Of a stretch of 26,783 nt of DNA, positions 9,163-19,515 are shown one piece after another. The notes beneath the pieces are model-generated. The model was not told the DNA's origin. It did no database searches and saw only the letters and a list, made by a program, of their open reading frames with translations. Both the position numbers and the translations under genes were made by a program. Where the stretch lies: positions 15,462 to 42,244 of the forward strand of contig NMRA01000482.1 of the NCBI GenBank assembly GCA_002633005.1. Reading direction: 5' to 3'. Position 1 is the stretch's first letter. The number at the start of each line of letters is the position of its first letter. The DNA comes from Phoronis australis. Taxonomy: Eukaryota; Phoronida; Phoronidae.

Positions 9163-12100
9163 GTAATACTTGCTTTTAGTTTTAAGGTGCCTTTGAACAC
9201 CATTTCTGATTGAAAACAATCCCTCTTCAGTGAGGATTACAACTTGTACATGCAGGGCTTGATTTGGTGCCCAATGAGACTTCAGAGGCTAACCTCGTAT
9301 GAGGGTCCTTTGTTTTAGAAGTTTTAGTTCCCATTTGGTGACCTAGGAATTGTGCCGGTCACATTTGGTGAGTTGGCAATATTTGTTACTATTACTATGT
9401 CTTCTCCTGACATAGCCAAAGTAATCTGACAAAATACCATTTCCACGTTATGAAGGCTACTTCTGTTTACCCAAAAAATGACTAACAATTATCCCGGGAT
9501 AACAGAATGACTTACTGTAGCCACTTCAATGCTTCTCTAACGATGAATCCAGCTTCCACCTGGCTGCTGTGATGGGAAATTCTGGGACATTTTGTCTCAA
9601 TGCTTTTTGCTGTGTGCTGTGTCTATGTGCAGCATCTGTAGACAATTTTTCTGTCTTTAGAAACATATTTATTGTTACTTTGAGACGTATGAAGAACTAA
9701 ACTTAACCTTTCAGTTAGTCACAATTTAACATGAACATGTCAAACTCTCTTGCCCATCTTTTTTACTCAAATTAGTTACTTTTTTGACTTGGGAATAACA
9801 GACTGATCACAATAAGTTGACATTTTTAGAACTTGCTTTGTGCCCTGAAAAGCAGTATGGTATTTATTTTGTAACTTGGTATTTCATTACTGAGAGTTTT
9901 AATGTCAGGTTCCAGAAAGGAAGATAAAGAATACGATGAAGGCTCAGAAGAAGATGCCCGTGAAAAGTTGACAGAGATATTTCATCAAATGGACCTCAAC
10001 GATGATGAATTTATCTCCCGTGATGAACTGAAGGAGTGGATTAAAGGATCCTTAGAGTATGTACATCTCAGGTTTAAGAATTTTTTTAAATGCATTGTTC
10101 AGAACACTGTGAAATAAAGTACACAGTATTAGATTTGGGAGGGGGGATTCCCCCTTTGGATTCTGGAAAAAAATAGATTTATAGTAAAAATGATACGGAA
10201 ATAAATTATTTTTATCATTCATTATTTTGCGAACTTTTGTATGCGTGTGTGCATTGGGGGGAAGGCGCAGATATCGTGAAATGAAAAATGTTGAGCCTTC
10301 TCATGTTATCCTAGATTCGCCACTTGCTTGCATTTAACAATTTCTGATGCGAATTCTCCAATGACACTTGGTGAAATGAACGGTCTCACCCTTGACCCCA
10401 GCCAATAATTCTGCTTCACTGGGGAACTAGAAGTCCCACTTGTATCAAGAGTAGAACATTTAAAACACCCGGGAAGCGACTTGCAATAACTTTCCTAATC
10501 TTAAGTCAGTTTTGAAATTTCAAATGCCTCCATGTATGTATTTTAGCAAAAATCTTCAATTTCGCTTGGAACTTTTTCAAAATACGGTTTTCAAACTTTT
10601 TGGGCATCATATTACATCTGATTGTGCAACATCAGATCGAGCGGAACAAGAACGTGGAAGGTAACGGTGGTGTAATCGGCTAGCCAATTGGATGTTTGTT
10701 TACAAATGGCTGGTTGGGGTGTCATTCGAAAATCTTGGCTTGATGGAATCTCAGATTTTTGTTGGACAAGGTTTGCCAATTAATCTAGAATGAAAAAGTT
10801 TTCATTTATCCAGAATATTTCACAAAGTTGACCTTTTTTGCATGAGTCATTTAAACATCTTGTAATTTAGCCATCTGATGGCTGCAAAGAAAACCACCCT
10901 TTAGGTGCACTGAATATTTTTGCAACAGAAATGTGCATTATATATTAGAAAATGGCTATGGGTATCAGTCTACACATAGTTTTAGTTTTGGTAATGGCCA
11001 CTTGGGGGTCTTGTCATAGGAAAGCAATCATAGTGAAGAGGCAATTTCCAGTTGGAGAAGTAACCTCTCCTTGATGAGGTGTAACAAAAATGAGAATTTA
11101 CAGCAATTTGGTAAACAATCACAGCAAAAAGGAAAGCTTTTTTAAAATAACACAAAGCAGTTACATGTTTTTCACTGGCTGTGATTTCATCCAGCCTTTA
11201 TGATCGGCTTTACAACTATTATAAAATCTGAAACTTGTGAGTATAAGTGTAACATATGCCCTTCAGACGTTTTTAGCCTCAACTTTGTTTAATTGGGGAA
11301 ATTGTCTACACTGCTTCTGTATTTCAGAGGTGATTTACTCAAAATGGCACCTGTGTTCAAACTGGTTCATTAACCAACACTTGATCTTAGAGGTTGATTA
11401 ATTTTAAATATTTAGTTGAGGGACAGCTTTGCAGTCAAAGTGCTCAAGAATACAATTTTTAATCAGAAGCAACCACCATTGGCCATTAGGTATGTCAGCC
11501 AATGAAATGTCACCATCTGACAATGCACCAGCTGCATGTTGTAAGTTACAAAGTAGGACGATAACTTTGTAACAAAGAGAAGTTGTGCGTTGGACTAGTA
11601 GTTTTCACCAATCAGAAGCTTTTGCTTTTTGTGAGGTTGGTGACTTTTACGAACTATGAAATGTCTATGTACTGTTTACACCAGTCAATTCTTAGACCAG
11701 TTGAATTACAGTAATGATGATCGTTGGCTACTTTAGTTTTCCTTGTCAGTTGACTATGAAAACGGAGTTGCTGGAGAATGGGATTGCTAGATTTTAGTGA
11801 AACCTGACTTGGATTATACATGGCAGGGATGTATCAGCAGTTAATGTCAGCCTGTCATTCAATTGGTTGGGTAATATTTACTTATTGGGGTCCAGATTTT
11901 CAAGTGACCTTGCTATCACATTACTGGTATGCAGAACAGAGTTTTGACAGCATACTGTATATTGTTTACGCAAATGACCATCACTTTTCAGGCGTCTTGA
12001 CCTGGAATCTGCGAGGTTCGAGTTCAAGAAACGTGACCAGGTGTTGAACGACGAAGATGAACAAATCTCCTGGGATGAATATGTGATGCATACTTTTGGC

Positions 12101-14090
12101 AAAACTGTGAGTGAGCTGGAGAAGCTGAAGGCTGAACCTGTGCACAGTGAGGAAGATACGGCAACCTTCTTCAAGGTGTGTTGTATGCAAGTGGGACATT
12201 GGGCCTGTATGGAATTTATGATTACATGCAGATATTGGCAGAGTAAGGTTATGCGCAAAATCTAAAAAGTAGTGGGAAATCTTGGAACTTGAGGTCACAT
12301 TTGGTGAGTTGAGCTGCAATTAAAATTTGAAATGGCTTTTGGTGAGTGACACCAGTCTGGCTGAAGTCAGTAACAGCAATGTTATGTTGCATACTGTAAG
12401 GTGGTGTTTGCTCAAGCTGGATGCTGGATGGAGTCCTTCAGTTTATGCTCAAGTTGGCAGGCACCTGCGACCAGCTTGAAATTGACTCCCAAGTTAATTC
12501 TAATAACTAGAATACAAGTGGCTAATCCATTCTTCTGTTACAGCTTGCAAAATTTTGCAGCTAGTAGCGTTTTCTGGCTTGTGGTTTGTGAATTCGTCTA
12601 AATTTGTGCTGTTGCAATTTTACTTTGCTTGACAGTGGTGACAGTGCTTTGTCCGTTTTCTTTGTTAACTACTTGGAAATTATTTCCTGTGTCACACAAT
12701 TTCTGAATGTCCTCCCACTTCTTTTCAGAACTTACAACTAGATGAAAAACGATTTGAGCTGGCTGATGTGGATAACAACGGATTTCTCTCTGAAAAGGAA
12801 CATGTAGCCTTTGTCCACCCCTATGACCACGAGCACATGACACAGTCAGAAGTGGATCAGTACTTGAGCGAATCAGATGATGATAAAGATGGCAAAATTA
12901 GCATGGATGAGTATGGGAGTAAGTGTTCAGCTGACTTAGCATTGATGAGTATGGAGTAAGTGTTCAGCTGACTTAGCATGGATGAGTATGGGAGTAAGTG
13001 TTCAGCTGACTTAGCATGGATGATTATCTGAGTAAGTGTTCAACTGACTTAGCAGTGATGAGTATGGAGTAAGTGTTCAACTGACTTAGCATGGATGATT
13101 ATCTGAGTAAGTGTTCAACTGACTTAGCATTGATGATTATGGGTCTTAAATGTTCATGGCTGAGTATGGCAACATCTGTAACGCTTTAGCACCTAATTAT
13201 TTTTTCTGGAACTCTGCCCAGCTGTTTTGCTGGACGTAATGAACTTGTGGCTAGCATTTGATATCATGTTACTCATATCTGTCTGAAACTCAAAGACTAT
13301 AATATTTTATTGTGAAATAAGTCCCATCTCTTTTCTAAGTAATGCGGACATGCAGTACATGAAGCGTTGGCAGTATCTGACAGAGAATGTTCTGCTAAAG
13401 TATGTTTGTTTTGAAAACCACTGTCCACTAGCACTACATAACTATGGCTCACAATCTCTTCATTTGGCAGGGACACGTACTGAAAAATCAGACACGGACC
13501 TGCAGAGAATGGCTGAGGAGCATAACTTTAAGCAACTGGATGAAGACAAAAGTGGCTTTCTGGAGAATCATGAACTGTTAAAAATGTTGAAGGCTGATTC
13601 TGATGATGTAAGTTTAAACTTGGCTGCCTGAATATTTAGTTGAAAATTGGCAACACGGATGGTTTTTGTGCCACTGTCTAAACATGGCGTTGTCGTAACA
13701 AGTTGGCTGCTGACAGAAAGACGTGCTGGCATTTGGTGTTCCCCATTTTTCAACTTAGTTAACAAATCTTTTGTCACCCTTCAGTGAACAGCTGGGCTTG
13801 TCAGTCCTGTGGTCAGTTGCCATTTTGGCGCGCAAGTACCTTGCAGCACTTACCTGTCCATTTTATCACATGATCTTTCTGTGAGGACACGTGATAATTA
13901 TAGTTTCAAGCTCAAGAACATTCAATGTCTGTTGTAGATACCGGAGTCAGAAACTGATCATTTGTTTGAAGAGACAGATGACAATGACGATAAGAAGTTG
14001 TCTCTCAAGGAAATTTTGAAGAAACAGGATGTGTGGGTAGGGAGCGAGGCGACAGCATTTGGTGAATTCTTCAAGAAAGACGAACTGTAG
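9018..14090 (+). CDS. CREC-family EF-hand protein of the secretory pathway (reticulocalbin-like), 6 coding exons
   Basis: Spliced coding sequence: 9018-9162, 9909-10056, 11992-12175, 12729-12918, 13471-13607 and 13938-14090, in total 957 nt and 318 residues. All introns are GT/AG and phases match throughout. Residues 1-19 form a signal peptide (MARW then a Leu/Val core ending CHC). Six EF-hand loops end near residues 88, 127, 183, 220, 257 and 293. Loops 3, 4 and 5 are canonical. Loop 1 has Glu and loop 6 has Lys at the Gly position. Loop 2 is irregular. The protein ends in KDEL, the ER-retrieval signal. Length, six EF-hands, signal peptide and retrieval tail are those of the CREC family (reticulocalbin, calumenin, Cab45), low-affinity calcium proteins of the ER and Golgi lumen. 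Which member it matches is not certain. The start is supported by an in-frame TAA at 9009-9011 and a fair Kozak context (G at -3 and +4). Confidence 0.9.
9163..9908 (+). other. Intron 1 of the EF-hand gene
   Basis: 746-bp GT/AG intron. It holds a perfect 14-bp palindrome TTATCCCGGGATAA at 9489-9502. I see no repeat family or nested gene. Confidence 0.75.
9909..10056 (+). CDS. Coding exon 2: first EF-hand
   Basis: The acceptor is AATGTCAG| and the donor is |GTATGT. It covers residues 49-98. An acidic linker precedes an EF-hand whose loop runs D77 to E88 (DLNDDEFISRDE), with Glu in place of the usual Gly at loop position 6. Confidence 0.88.
10057..11991 (+). other. Intron 2 of the EF-hand gene
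   Basis: 1935-bp intron starting GTATGT and ending TTTTCAG. No nested coding region or clear mobile element is recognised. Short G/C runs at 10139-10155 can pair with each other. Confidence 0.75.
11992..12175 (+). CDS. Coding exon 3: second, irregular EF-hand
   Basis: The acceptor is CTTTTCAG| and the donor is AAG|GTGTGT. It covers residues 98-159. The second EF-hand ends QISWDEY, typical of the family, but counting back from E127 puts Leu116 at calcium position 1. D113 lies three residues further out, so the loop is either dead or lengthened. Confidence 0.88.
12176..12728 (+). other. Intron 3 of the EF-hand gene
   Basis: 553-bp intron between AAG|GTGTGT and TTCTTTTCAG. Nothing else is recognised in it. 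Confidence 0.75.
12729..12918 (+). CDS. Coding exon 4: third and fourth EF-hands
   Basis: The acceptor is TTCTTTTCAG|. It covers residues 160-222 plus one base. Loop 3 is D172-E183 (DVDNNGFLSEKE) and loop 4 is D209-E220 (DDDKDGKISMDE), both canonical. The last 19 bases and the GTAAGT donor form the founder unit of the minisatellite that follows. Confidence 0.9.
12900..13160 (+). repeat. 37-38 bp minisatellite that copies the exon 4 end and its splice donor
   Basis: Six full units (12900-12937, 12938-12974, 12975-13012, 13013-13050, 13051-13087, 13088-13125) and a diverged seventh (13126-13160). The unit is about AGCATGGATGAGTATGGGAG then TAAGTGTTCAGCTGACTT. The first unit contains the last 19 coding bases of exon 4 and the true donor. 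Units 2-6 each keep GTAAGT, giving donor-like sites at 12956, 12994, 13032, 13069 and 13107. Units 4 and 6 share ATTATCTG, so part of the array probably grew by duplicating a two-unit block. Confidence 0.92.
13161..13470 (+). other. Rest of intron 4
   Basis: About 310 bp between the minisatellite and exon 5, ending CATTTGGCAG. No cassette exon with a usable phase is seen. Confidence 0.6.
13471..13607 (+). CDS. Coding exon 5: fifth EF-hand
   Basis: The acceptor is CATTTGGCAG| and the donor is GAT|GTAAGT. It covers residues 223-268. A short helical linker precedes a canonical loop D246-E257 (DEDKSGFLENHE). The phase fits donor 1 of exon 4 (12919) only. Confidence 0.85.
13608..13937 (+). other. 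Intron 5 of the EF-hand gene
   Basis: 330-bp GT/AG intron, from GTAAGT to GTTGTAG. Nothing else is recognised. Confidence 0.75.
13938..14090 (+). CDS. Coding exon 6: sixth EF-hand and KDEL tail
   Basis: The acceptor is CTGTTGTAG|. It covers residues 269-318. The loop D282-E293 (DDNDDKKLSLKE) has Lys at position 6. The chain then ends FGEFFKKDEL with stop TAG 14088-14090, giving the ER-retrieval tetrapeptide KDEL. Confidence 0.9.
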   Translation: MPESETDHLFEETDDNDDKKLSLKEILKKQDVWVGSEATAFGEFFKKDEL

Positions 14091-16018
14091 ATGGCTTCTG
14101 GGAGTGGTCGGTTTCTTTGACTATTTGTTGAGAATGTCCTGACATGGTTCCCAGGGATCTTGAAAAGCACTTGCTTGAAAAGTCCTTTTTTTCTGATTAT
14201 TTTCTCCATTGTTTTGCAAAATTGTGTTATTTGACATTTTATTGAATAATTGTTCATGAAGAATGCCTAAAGCCACCCATCGGTTTGAGAAATCACAGAC
14301 ATAACCAAACAATATGCAGACATACATGTTTACAATAGTATGAGTTTCGTCAAGCTAGAGAGGGGTACACGAAAAAGACCTTGAATTTGGGGTTGGCAAG
14401 TACTTGAAAAGCCCTTGAAACTGACGAGGGGAAAAGAGTGGGAGCCATGTTGTAGTTTGGGAATGAAATTTCGTATCAGACAATATTCGTAATCAGAAGT
14501 ACTTGGTAAGGGTTATGTAAAGAACAGATGGAAAATGATACATCGCGTTATTCCGTCACATTTCTGACTAACCATGCACAACCAAAATGACTGTAAAATC
14601 GAATTGCACTGGCATTTTTTAATCACTTGTTTAAGGTTTTTAATGGTCAAGATCTCAATTTTGATTGTTTTAAGCACTGTCTTTGGATATACCATAAAAC
14701 TTGCATGAGTTTGTCATGTACAAGTCGGATCTTGACATTGCTGTGAACAAAGTTCCACAATAGGGTTGTTGGTATTAGTGCCATTGATTATACCTTAATT
14801 GCATAACGTTTCTCAGTCTGGTTACATTATTTGTGCCAGAATGTGGCTTCATGTAACATTTTCAAAAACAACTTATTCACGTTATGGCAAGCCCTGGAAC
14901 TCTTTAGGGCTCAATAACTCATTTGCTCAAGCGATCTAATTTATAGTCACATGCTTGCAGCCAGCGAGGCTTTGTTACGCATAACTAGTGTTGACTGTTG
15001 CATGATATTAAACAGAATAGAATTTTTTCTGTTTTGGAATTTTGATTTAGTGACAGTCTTCAATTAGAGAATGCAAAGTAGTCACCAATTCTGAGCTCGT
15101 CAAAAGTGATTTAGAGCATTTTTAGCAAATTCTCATGTGATTTACGATAATTTATTGAGTCGGTATTGTTTCTCCATTTGGTTGAATCAGATTAAGAATG
15201 TTTAGAATATGAAAGCAGCTAATATTTGTTCACTTAATTCCCTGGGGTTCATTTTTTCAAAAGTCATCCCTTCATCTGTTACGGTGCGAAACAATACTGC
15301 TATCGTAAACTCGACCCAAACTTCACATGCACACCCCATAACCTCCCTCATAATCTATTTTAATACAAGTTTTTTACCAATAATCTAAAGTTCATCTGTC
15401 ATTTTGTTCTGCCAGTGAATGGCGAAATTATGAAGATTTCACTGGAGCAGTTTGTGGTTTTCTGATTTTTGTATTGAAAACCATTAAATAGAGGTTTCCC
15501 AGTTTCAGAACCAGTTTGGCACTGATTATTAAGTGGAGATAGCTGGTTCTGAAAATGTGATACCACTGCGAGTATTTCCAAAAACGTGTTAGATGCTCGT
15601 GGTGGATGTTGGGTTTTGTAAAGCTACTGCTTGTGAAATATTTTGGGGTTTATCAGCTAGCCAGTATGAAAGCTTCCACCTTAGGACATGTTTGACAGGA
15701 CATATTTAGGGTTTGTATTGTGAATGTTATAACCTGCTAAATCTACTTAATGTTGACATTGTTGCCATGGTTATGTTCTTCTCTAGTGATAGATCCGAGT
15801 TCTTTAGGAAATCAGAAAGGTTAGTGATGGGACACACGCTATGTTTTGTAGGGTTGTAGATGGTCCTTTAAAAGAATGTTTGACTTGTCTGTTGGTAATC
15901 GCAATGCTTCTTTTCTCTGCCCTGGAAGCAGGGGTGTTTGCGAGTAATCTGTTGTGATGTGGCACATTCCAATTGGCACTCAAGGTACAGTTACTGCATG
16001 GACTGGTGACTATAAAAA
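14091..16018. other. 3' UTR and downstream spacer of the EF-hand gene
   Basis: No coding region is seen. I did not find a canonical AATAAA close to the stop. ATTAAA variants occur at 15007-15012 and 15483-15488, so the mRNA end is not placed. A 12-bp perfect inverted repeat lies at 15503-15514 and 15543-15554. Confidence 0.45.
15503..15554. repeat. 12-bp perfect inverted repeat, 28-base loop
   Basis: TTTCAGAACCAG at 15503-15514 pairs exactly with CTGGTTCTGAAA at 15543-15554. It could be a stem-loop in the 3' UTR of the EF-hand gene or the ends of a tiny foldback element. Confidence 0.5.
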
Positions 16019-16155
16019 GGGCTGCGTTTCATAGACAGAAGCAATTCACGAGAAAAGATGATGTGAATATGTGTTTGTTGTTCATGGCGATATCTTGTGA
16101 AGACTTGCGTATTCTTGCATTTTCACGAGTTTCCTACGTCCATGGAACACAGCCC
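16019..16155. mobile_element. Small TIR element (MITE-like), 137 bp
   Basis: The left end GGGCTGCGTTTCATAGAC and the right end (reverse complement GGGCTGTGTTCCATGGAC) are imperfect 18-bp terminal inverted repeats. The inside has no gene. I could not identify a clean target duplication. The inner part resembles sequence at about 5535-5590, which suggests a family in this genome. Confidence 0.5.
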
Positions 16156-17088
16156 AGGCCAATGGCTTTAGTTGAGGAGAACAATCTAACATCAAGACAG
16201 TGTGTACTCCACGGAGAAAAGGTTTAGACCATGTTTTTCTGCCCTGGCCGTAAGTTCCTCTGACCCCAGGTGTGAACAGTTCCCTTTGAGAATGCTTCCT
16301 CATAGTTTGCTTGTTGGGGATGAAGGACGTAGTTTTATATATCAGGTACATGCTACAGTCGTGTAATTTTAGCATAGTGTTGGCGTAGTCAAAGTGATAC
16401 AATTGTGATTATTATTTGATCACTGAGATCCAGAACACGTCTTTGTACATAAAACAAGGCACTCATTATTGAGTGGATTTTATTTTGTTTAATATCTTTT
16501 GTTATATGTAGGTGCAGCATAGGCAGTGGTTCACTGATTTCAACTCTGAATATATTTTATAATTTATCTTTTCTTTGTCGGGCGTTATGATGATATTTAA
16601 GTTGAAGACAATATTATTTTAGAATCTCGCTGCCTTGCTCTTCATGTCTATTAATTTGTACATTGGAGCATGTCTTATATTCAAAACATAAAGCAAGTAA
16701 AACCATGTGCAAGTCCTCTAAATTACAGTAAAATGTGAAGTTGTTCTTGAGTGCTAATATTTTCTTTTGAAGGTTTCTGTCTTTAGTTACCCATTTCTGA
16801 TTTTGGATCTGATTTGGAAATTTCCCCCCTTGAATGTTATTGCTCTGTGAAGTTTGGAATATAAATTTTCCAAATTGTTCACAAGACGCACTCAGTGTCC
16901 ACAGAGGACTAATTAAGTGGCAAAAATGTAATTTTGTCCATTCTAATTATTATATTGGAATTTGATGGAGTATTTTCCTTTCGTTTCATTAGAATATAAA
17001 TTTCTATTAACTGCTTGTTTTTATACTTTTATCCGGTTTGTGGGGAGACCTGTAACCTTTGACTAAGGATCACCAGTTTTGATAAACA
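16156..17088. other. No gene seen
   Basis: AT-rich sequence without a convincing exon, RNA gene or mobile element. Confidence 0.4.
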
Positions 17089-17590
17089 CATGACGGCGTT
17101 CTGTCGTTCAGCAACTTTTTCAGACGTGAGGAGTTCTGAACATGCCATAACATCTGGCTCCTTTGTTAACTGCCCAGCGCAGCCTGTTTTGTCCCGTGTG
17201 ACGACAAGCAGGCCAATTATCTCCTAGGCTTCAAAAGGTTACTGAAACCATGCAGAATGGATTGTCTTCACTTCTGTTGTAGTTGGTGATTCAAAAACTA
17301 AATCTGATCATCATTTGACAAGGAATTCAGAAATGCTATTGGTTTATGTTCAAATATGTTAAACTTAACTTTCATTTTCAGCAGCACACTGAGTCCTGTT
17401 AGGCTAGATACCATTTGATCGGAGATTAGAGCAATTATCGAACAAAAGAGAGCCGGCCCTCCAACCATAAACATCAGAATGGGGTTAATCAGTGGTGTAA
17501 GATATGGCTACAGGGGTGATCTTCCCAACTTGTTATTGGGCTATGGAATGGAACAAGTTGGGAGCAACGGAAAAGCGCCGTAATGGTCGG
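17089..17590. repeat. Interspersed repeat, copy A
   Basis: About 500 bp that match 18974-19515 with gaps and substitutions. The strongest block runs from CAGCAGCACAC (17382) through GAGATTAGAGCAATTAT to AAGCGCCG (17580). It contains the stem CCCAACTTGTT/AACAAGTTGGG (17524-17534 and 17552-17562). Both strands have open frames of over 50 codons across the core, so coding potential is ambiguous. The family is not recognised. Confidence 0.75.
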
Positions 17591-18973
17591 CGAAAGTTCC
17601 CAATCGACTGAGAATTGGCGTATTACACTGGTAGATGATGCCATCTGTTGGCAGATGTAAACAATTTGTCTGCCGTTTGTCCGGCCATGGACTAAGCTAG
17701 CAGAAAGTCCGTGCTTTTAGCGGGGTTTTGTTTAAAGCAATTTGGAGTCTTTGTACTTCGCTTTTTAATCCATTCAAAACATTTTGTAAAATTGTAGAAA
17801 TTCACCATGAACCGACATGACTAATTCATACAACTACTTGTGATTTCAAAATTTATTCAGCTGCTGAAACCCGTTATGTTCGCGGATAGAGGTGACTGCG
17901 CTGTTTTTCAAAGACTAGCGCTAATTATGTGTGATTTCAAGATAATTGCGGGATTGTCAGAATGTAAGCAGTTTTGACGACAAATCCGGTGTACCAAATC
18001 CAGCTGCAACTGATGAGTCAGTTTCACTAGGCCCGGTCACAAAAAGTCCGATTGAGGCCTTAATAGCCTCCGGGACTGAATCTATATGGTTTCACGCAAG
18101 GAGGCACATTCTCAGTTTCTGAAGCCGTGAAAAGGTGTTTTCATAAAACTTAAAACGGCGGCTTTTCTTTTGGTCAGGTCGGAGGGATGTAGACCCCTCA
18201 GTCCCCTGTATCCGTTTACTTAAAATGATTTCAACGCACATTCGCCCTATTCAGGTAATAAAAGATGTGTCAGAATTGTTCAATGTAGACATCGCAATTT
18301 CCCTCCGATTCGCTCCCCGGCCGCCTGTTAATTGCCGCCACTAGCCCCGCGGTCAATGAGTGTTGATAGTTCGAGCTGAGATGCAACGAAAGTGCGGCAG
18401 AGGTCAAGAGCACTAGACGATTCAAACCCCATACGAATTCCAAATTCTAGATCCTACAGATTTACAATTACCTTATGCACAGTTCTTACTGTTATAGCAT
18501 ACTATCGTACACTGTCAGTGACAGGAAAAAAATATCTCAGTTGTGGAATTCAGTGTGGTGAACATATTACAAAGCCAAAACACGACAACTCTTATAGAAG
18601 AATTGGTGTATCAGGAAACAAAGTAATACAATTAATTACCGTGGAATTTGTATGGACAGTGGTCTGCATGACTGGAGTGTCGGTCTCAAGACAGTCGGAA
18701 GCTTAGCAGTGTCTTATGAACTGAAGAATGTTTGTGGTTTTTAACCGCAAGCATTAACCTATAAACGCCTTTATTATAATTTAATTAAATCGGTCATCTA
18801 TGCCCTATGTTTCAGAAGTTACATAAATGCGGATATAGGGGTGTCAGGGGCAAGCCCCCCTCCTCACCCAGCCACTACGTGCCGTTTCGGCTTACGCGAG
18901 CCATTTGCTTGAAATGGGTATTTACCGAGACATTACGTCCCGGACAGCAAACATTAATTTAGACCACTTCAGG
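17591..18973. other. No gene recognised; includes a GC-richer patch
   Basis: Sequence between the two repeat copies. A GC- and CpG-richer patch lies at about 18300-18365 and a C/G-rich block (GGGGTGTCAGGGGCAAGCCC) at 18838. A frame at 18392-18706 is open for about 100 codons but lacks a convincing product. Confidence 0.35.
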
Positions 18974-19515
18974 CATGACAGCGTTTTCCCGTTCAGTGAC
19001 TACCAGACGTAGGTGGTTGTGAGCGTGTGATAACATCTACAGTTGTAGCTTCTTTGTTAACTGCCAAGGACAGTCTTTTTGTTGTTATGACAACAAGCAG
19101 GACAATTATCTACCAGGCTTCTAATTATTACAGACCACCTGAGTCAAACTGAGAGTGAATTGGTGTATTCGGAAAGAATAGATTGTCGTAACTTCCGACT
19201 GTTGGGCGATTTCGGCGATTCAAAAACTAAACATGATCACCATTTGACAAAAATTTCAGAAATGCTATTGGTTTATGTTCAACTATGTTATAACTTAACT
19301 TTTATTTTTAACAGCACAGCCCAGTCGGGGTAGATACCATCTTATTGGAGATTAGAGCAATTATGGAACAAAAGAGAGCTGGCCCTCCAACCCTAAATAC
19401 CAGAATGGAGTTAATCAGGCGTGTAAGATTGTGGCTACAGGGGTAAACTTCCCAACTTGTTGTTGGGCTATAGAATCGAACAAGTTGGGGGTAACGGGAA
19501 AACGCCGTCATGGCT
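18974..19515. repeat. Interspersed repeat, copy B
   Basis: The second copy of the ~500-bp repeat, in the same orientation as copy A. It has about 50 bp more in the middle (around 19135-19200). The stem-loop arms at 19451-19461 and 19479-19489 are identical to those of copy A although the loop differs. The copies are diverged enough to be old, independent insertions. Confidence 0.75.

Noticed and set aside
9902-10117. A free-standing 71-residue EF-hand protein
   Set aside because: It is exon 2 of the CREC gene read through its donor at 10057. Exon phases join it to exons 1 and 3.
13340-13395. Possible cassette exon in intron 4 (TTTTCTAAG acceptor, GTATGT donor)
   Set aside because: In the phase required by exon 4 it hits a stop within a few codons, and the protein model is complete without it.
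18392-18706. 104-codon plus-strand ORF
   Set aside because: No ATG start, no domain or compositional sign of coding, and no splice or neighbour context. Left as unsupported.
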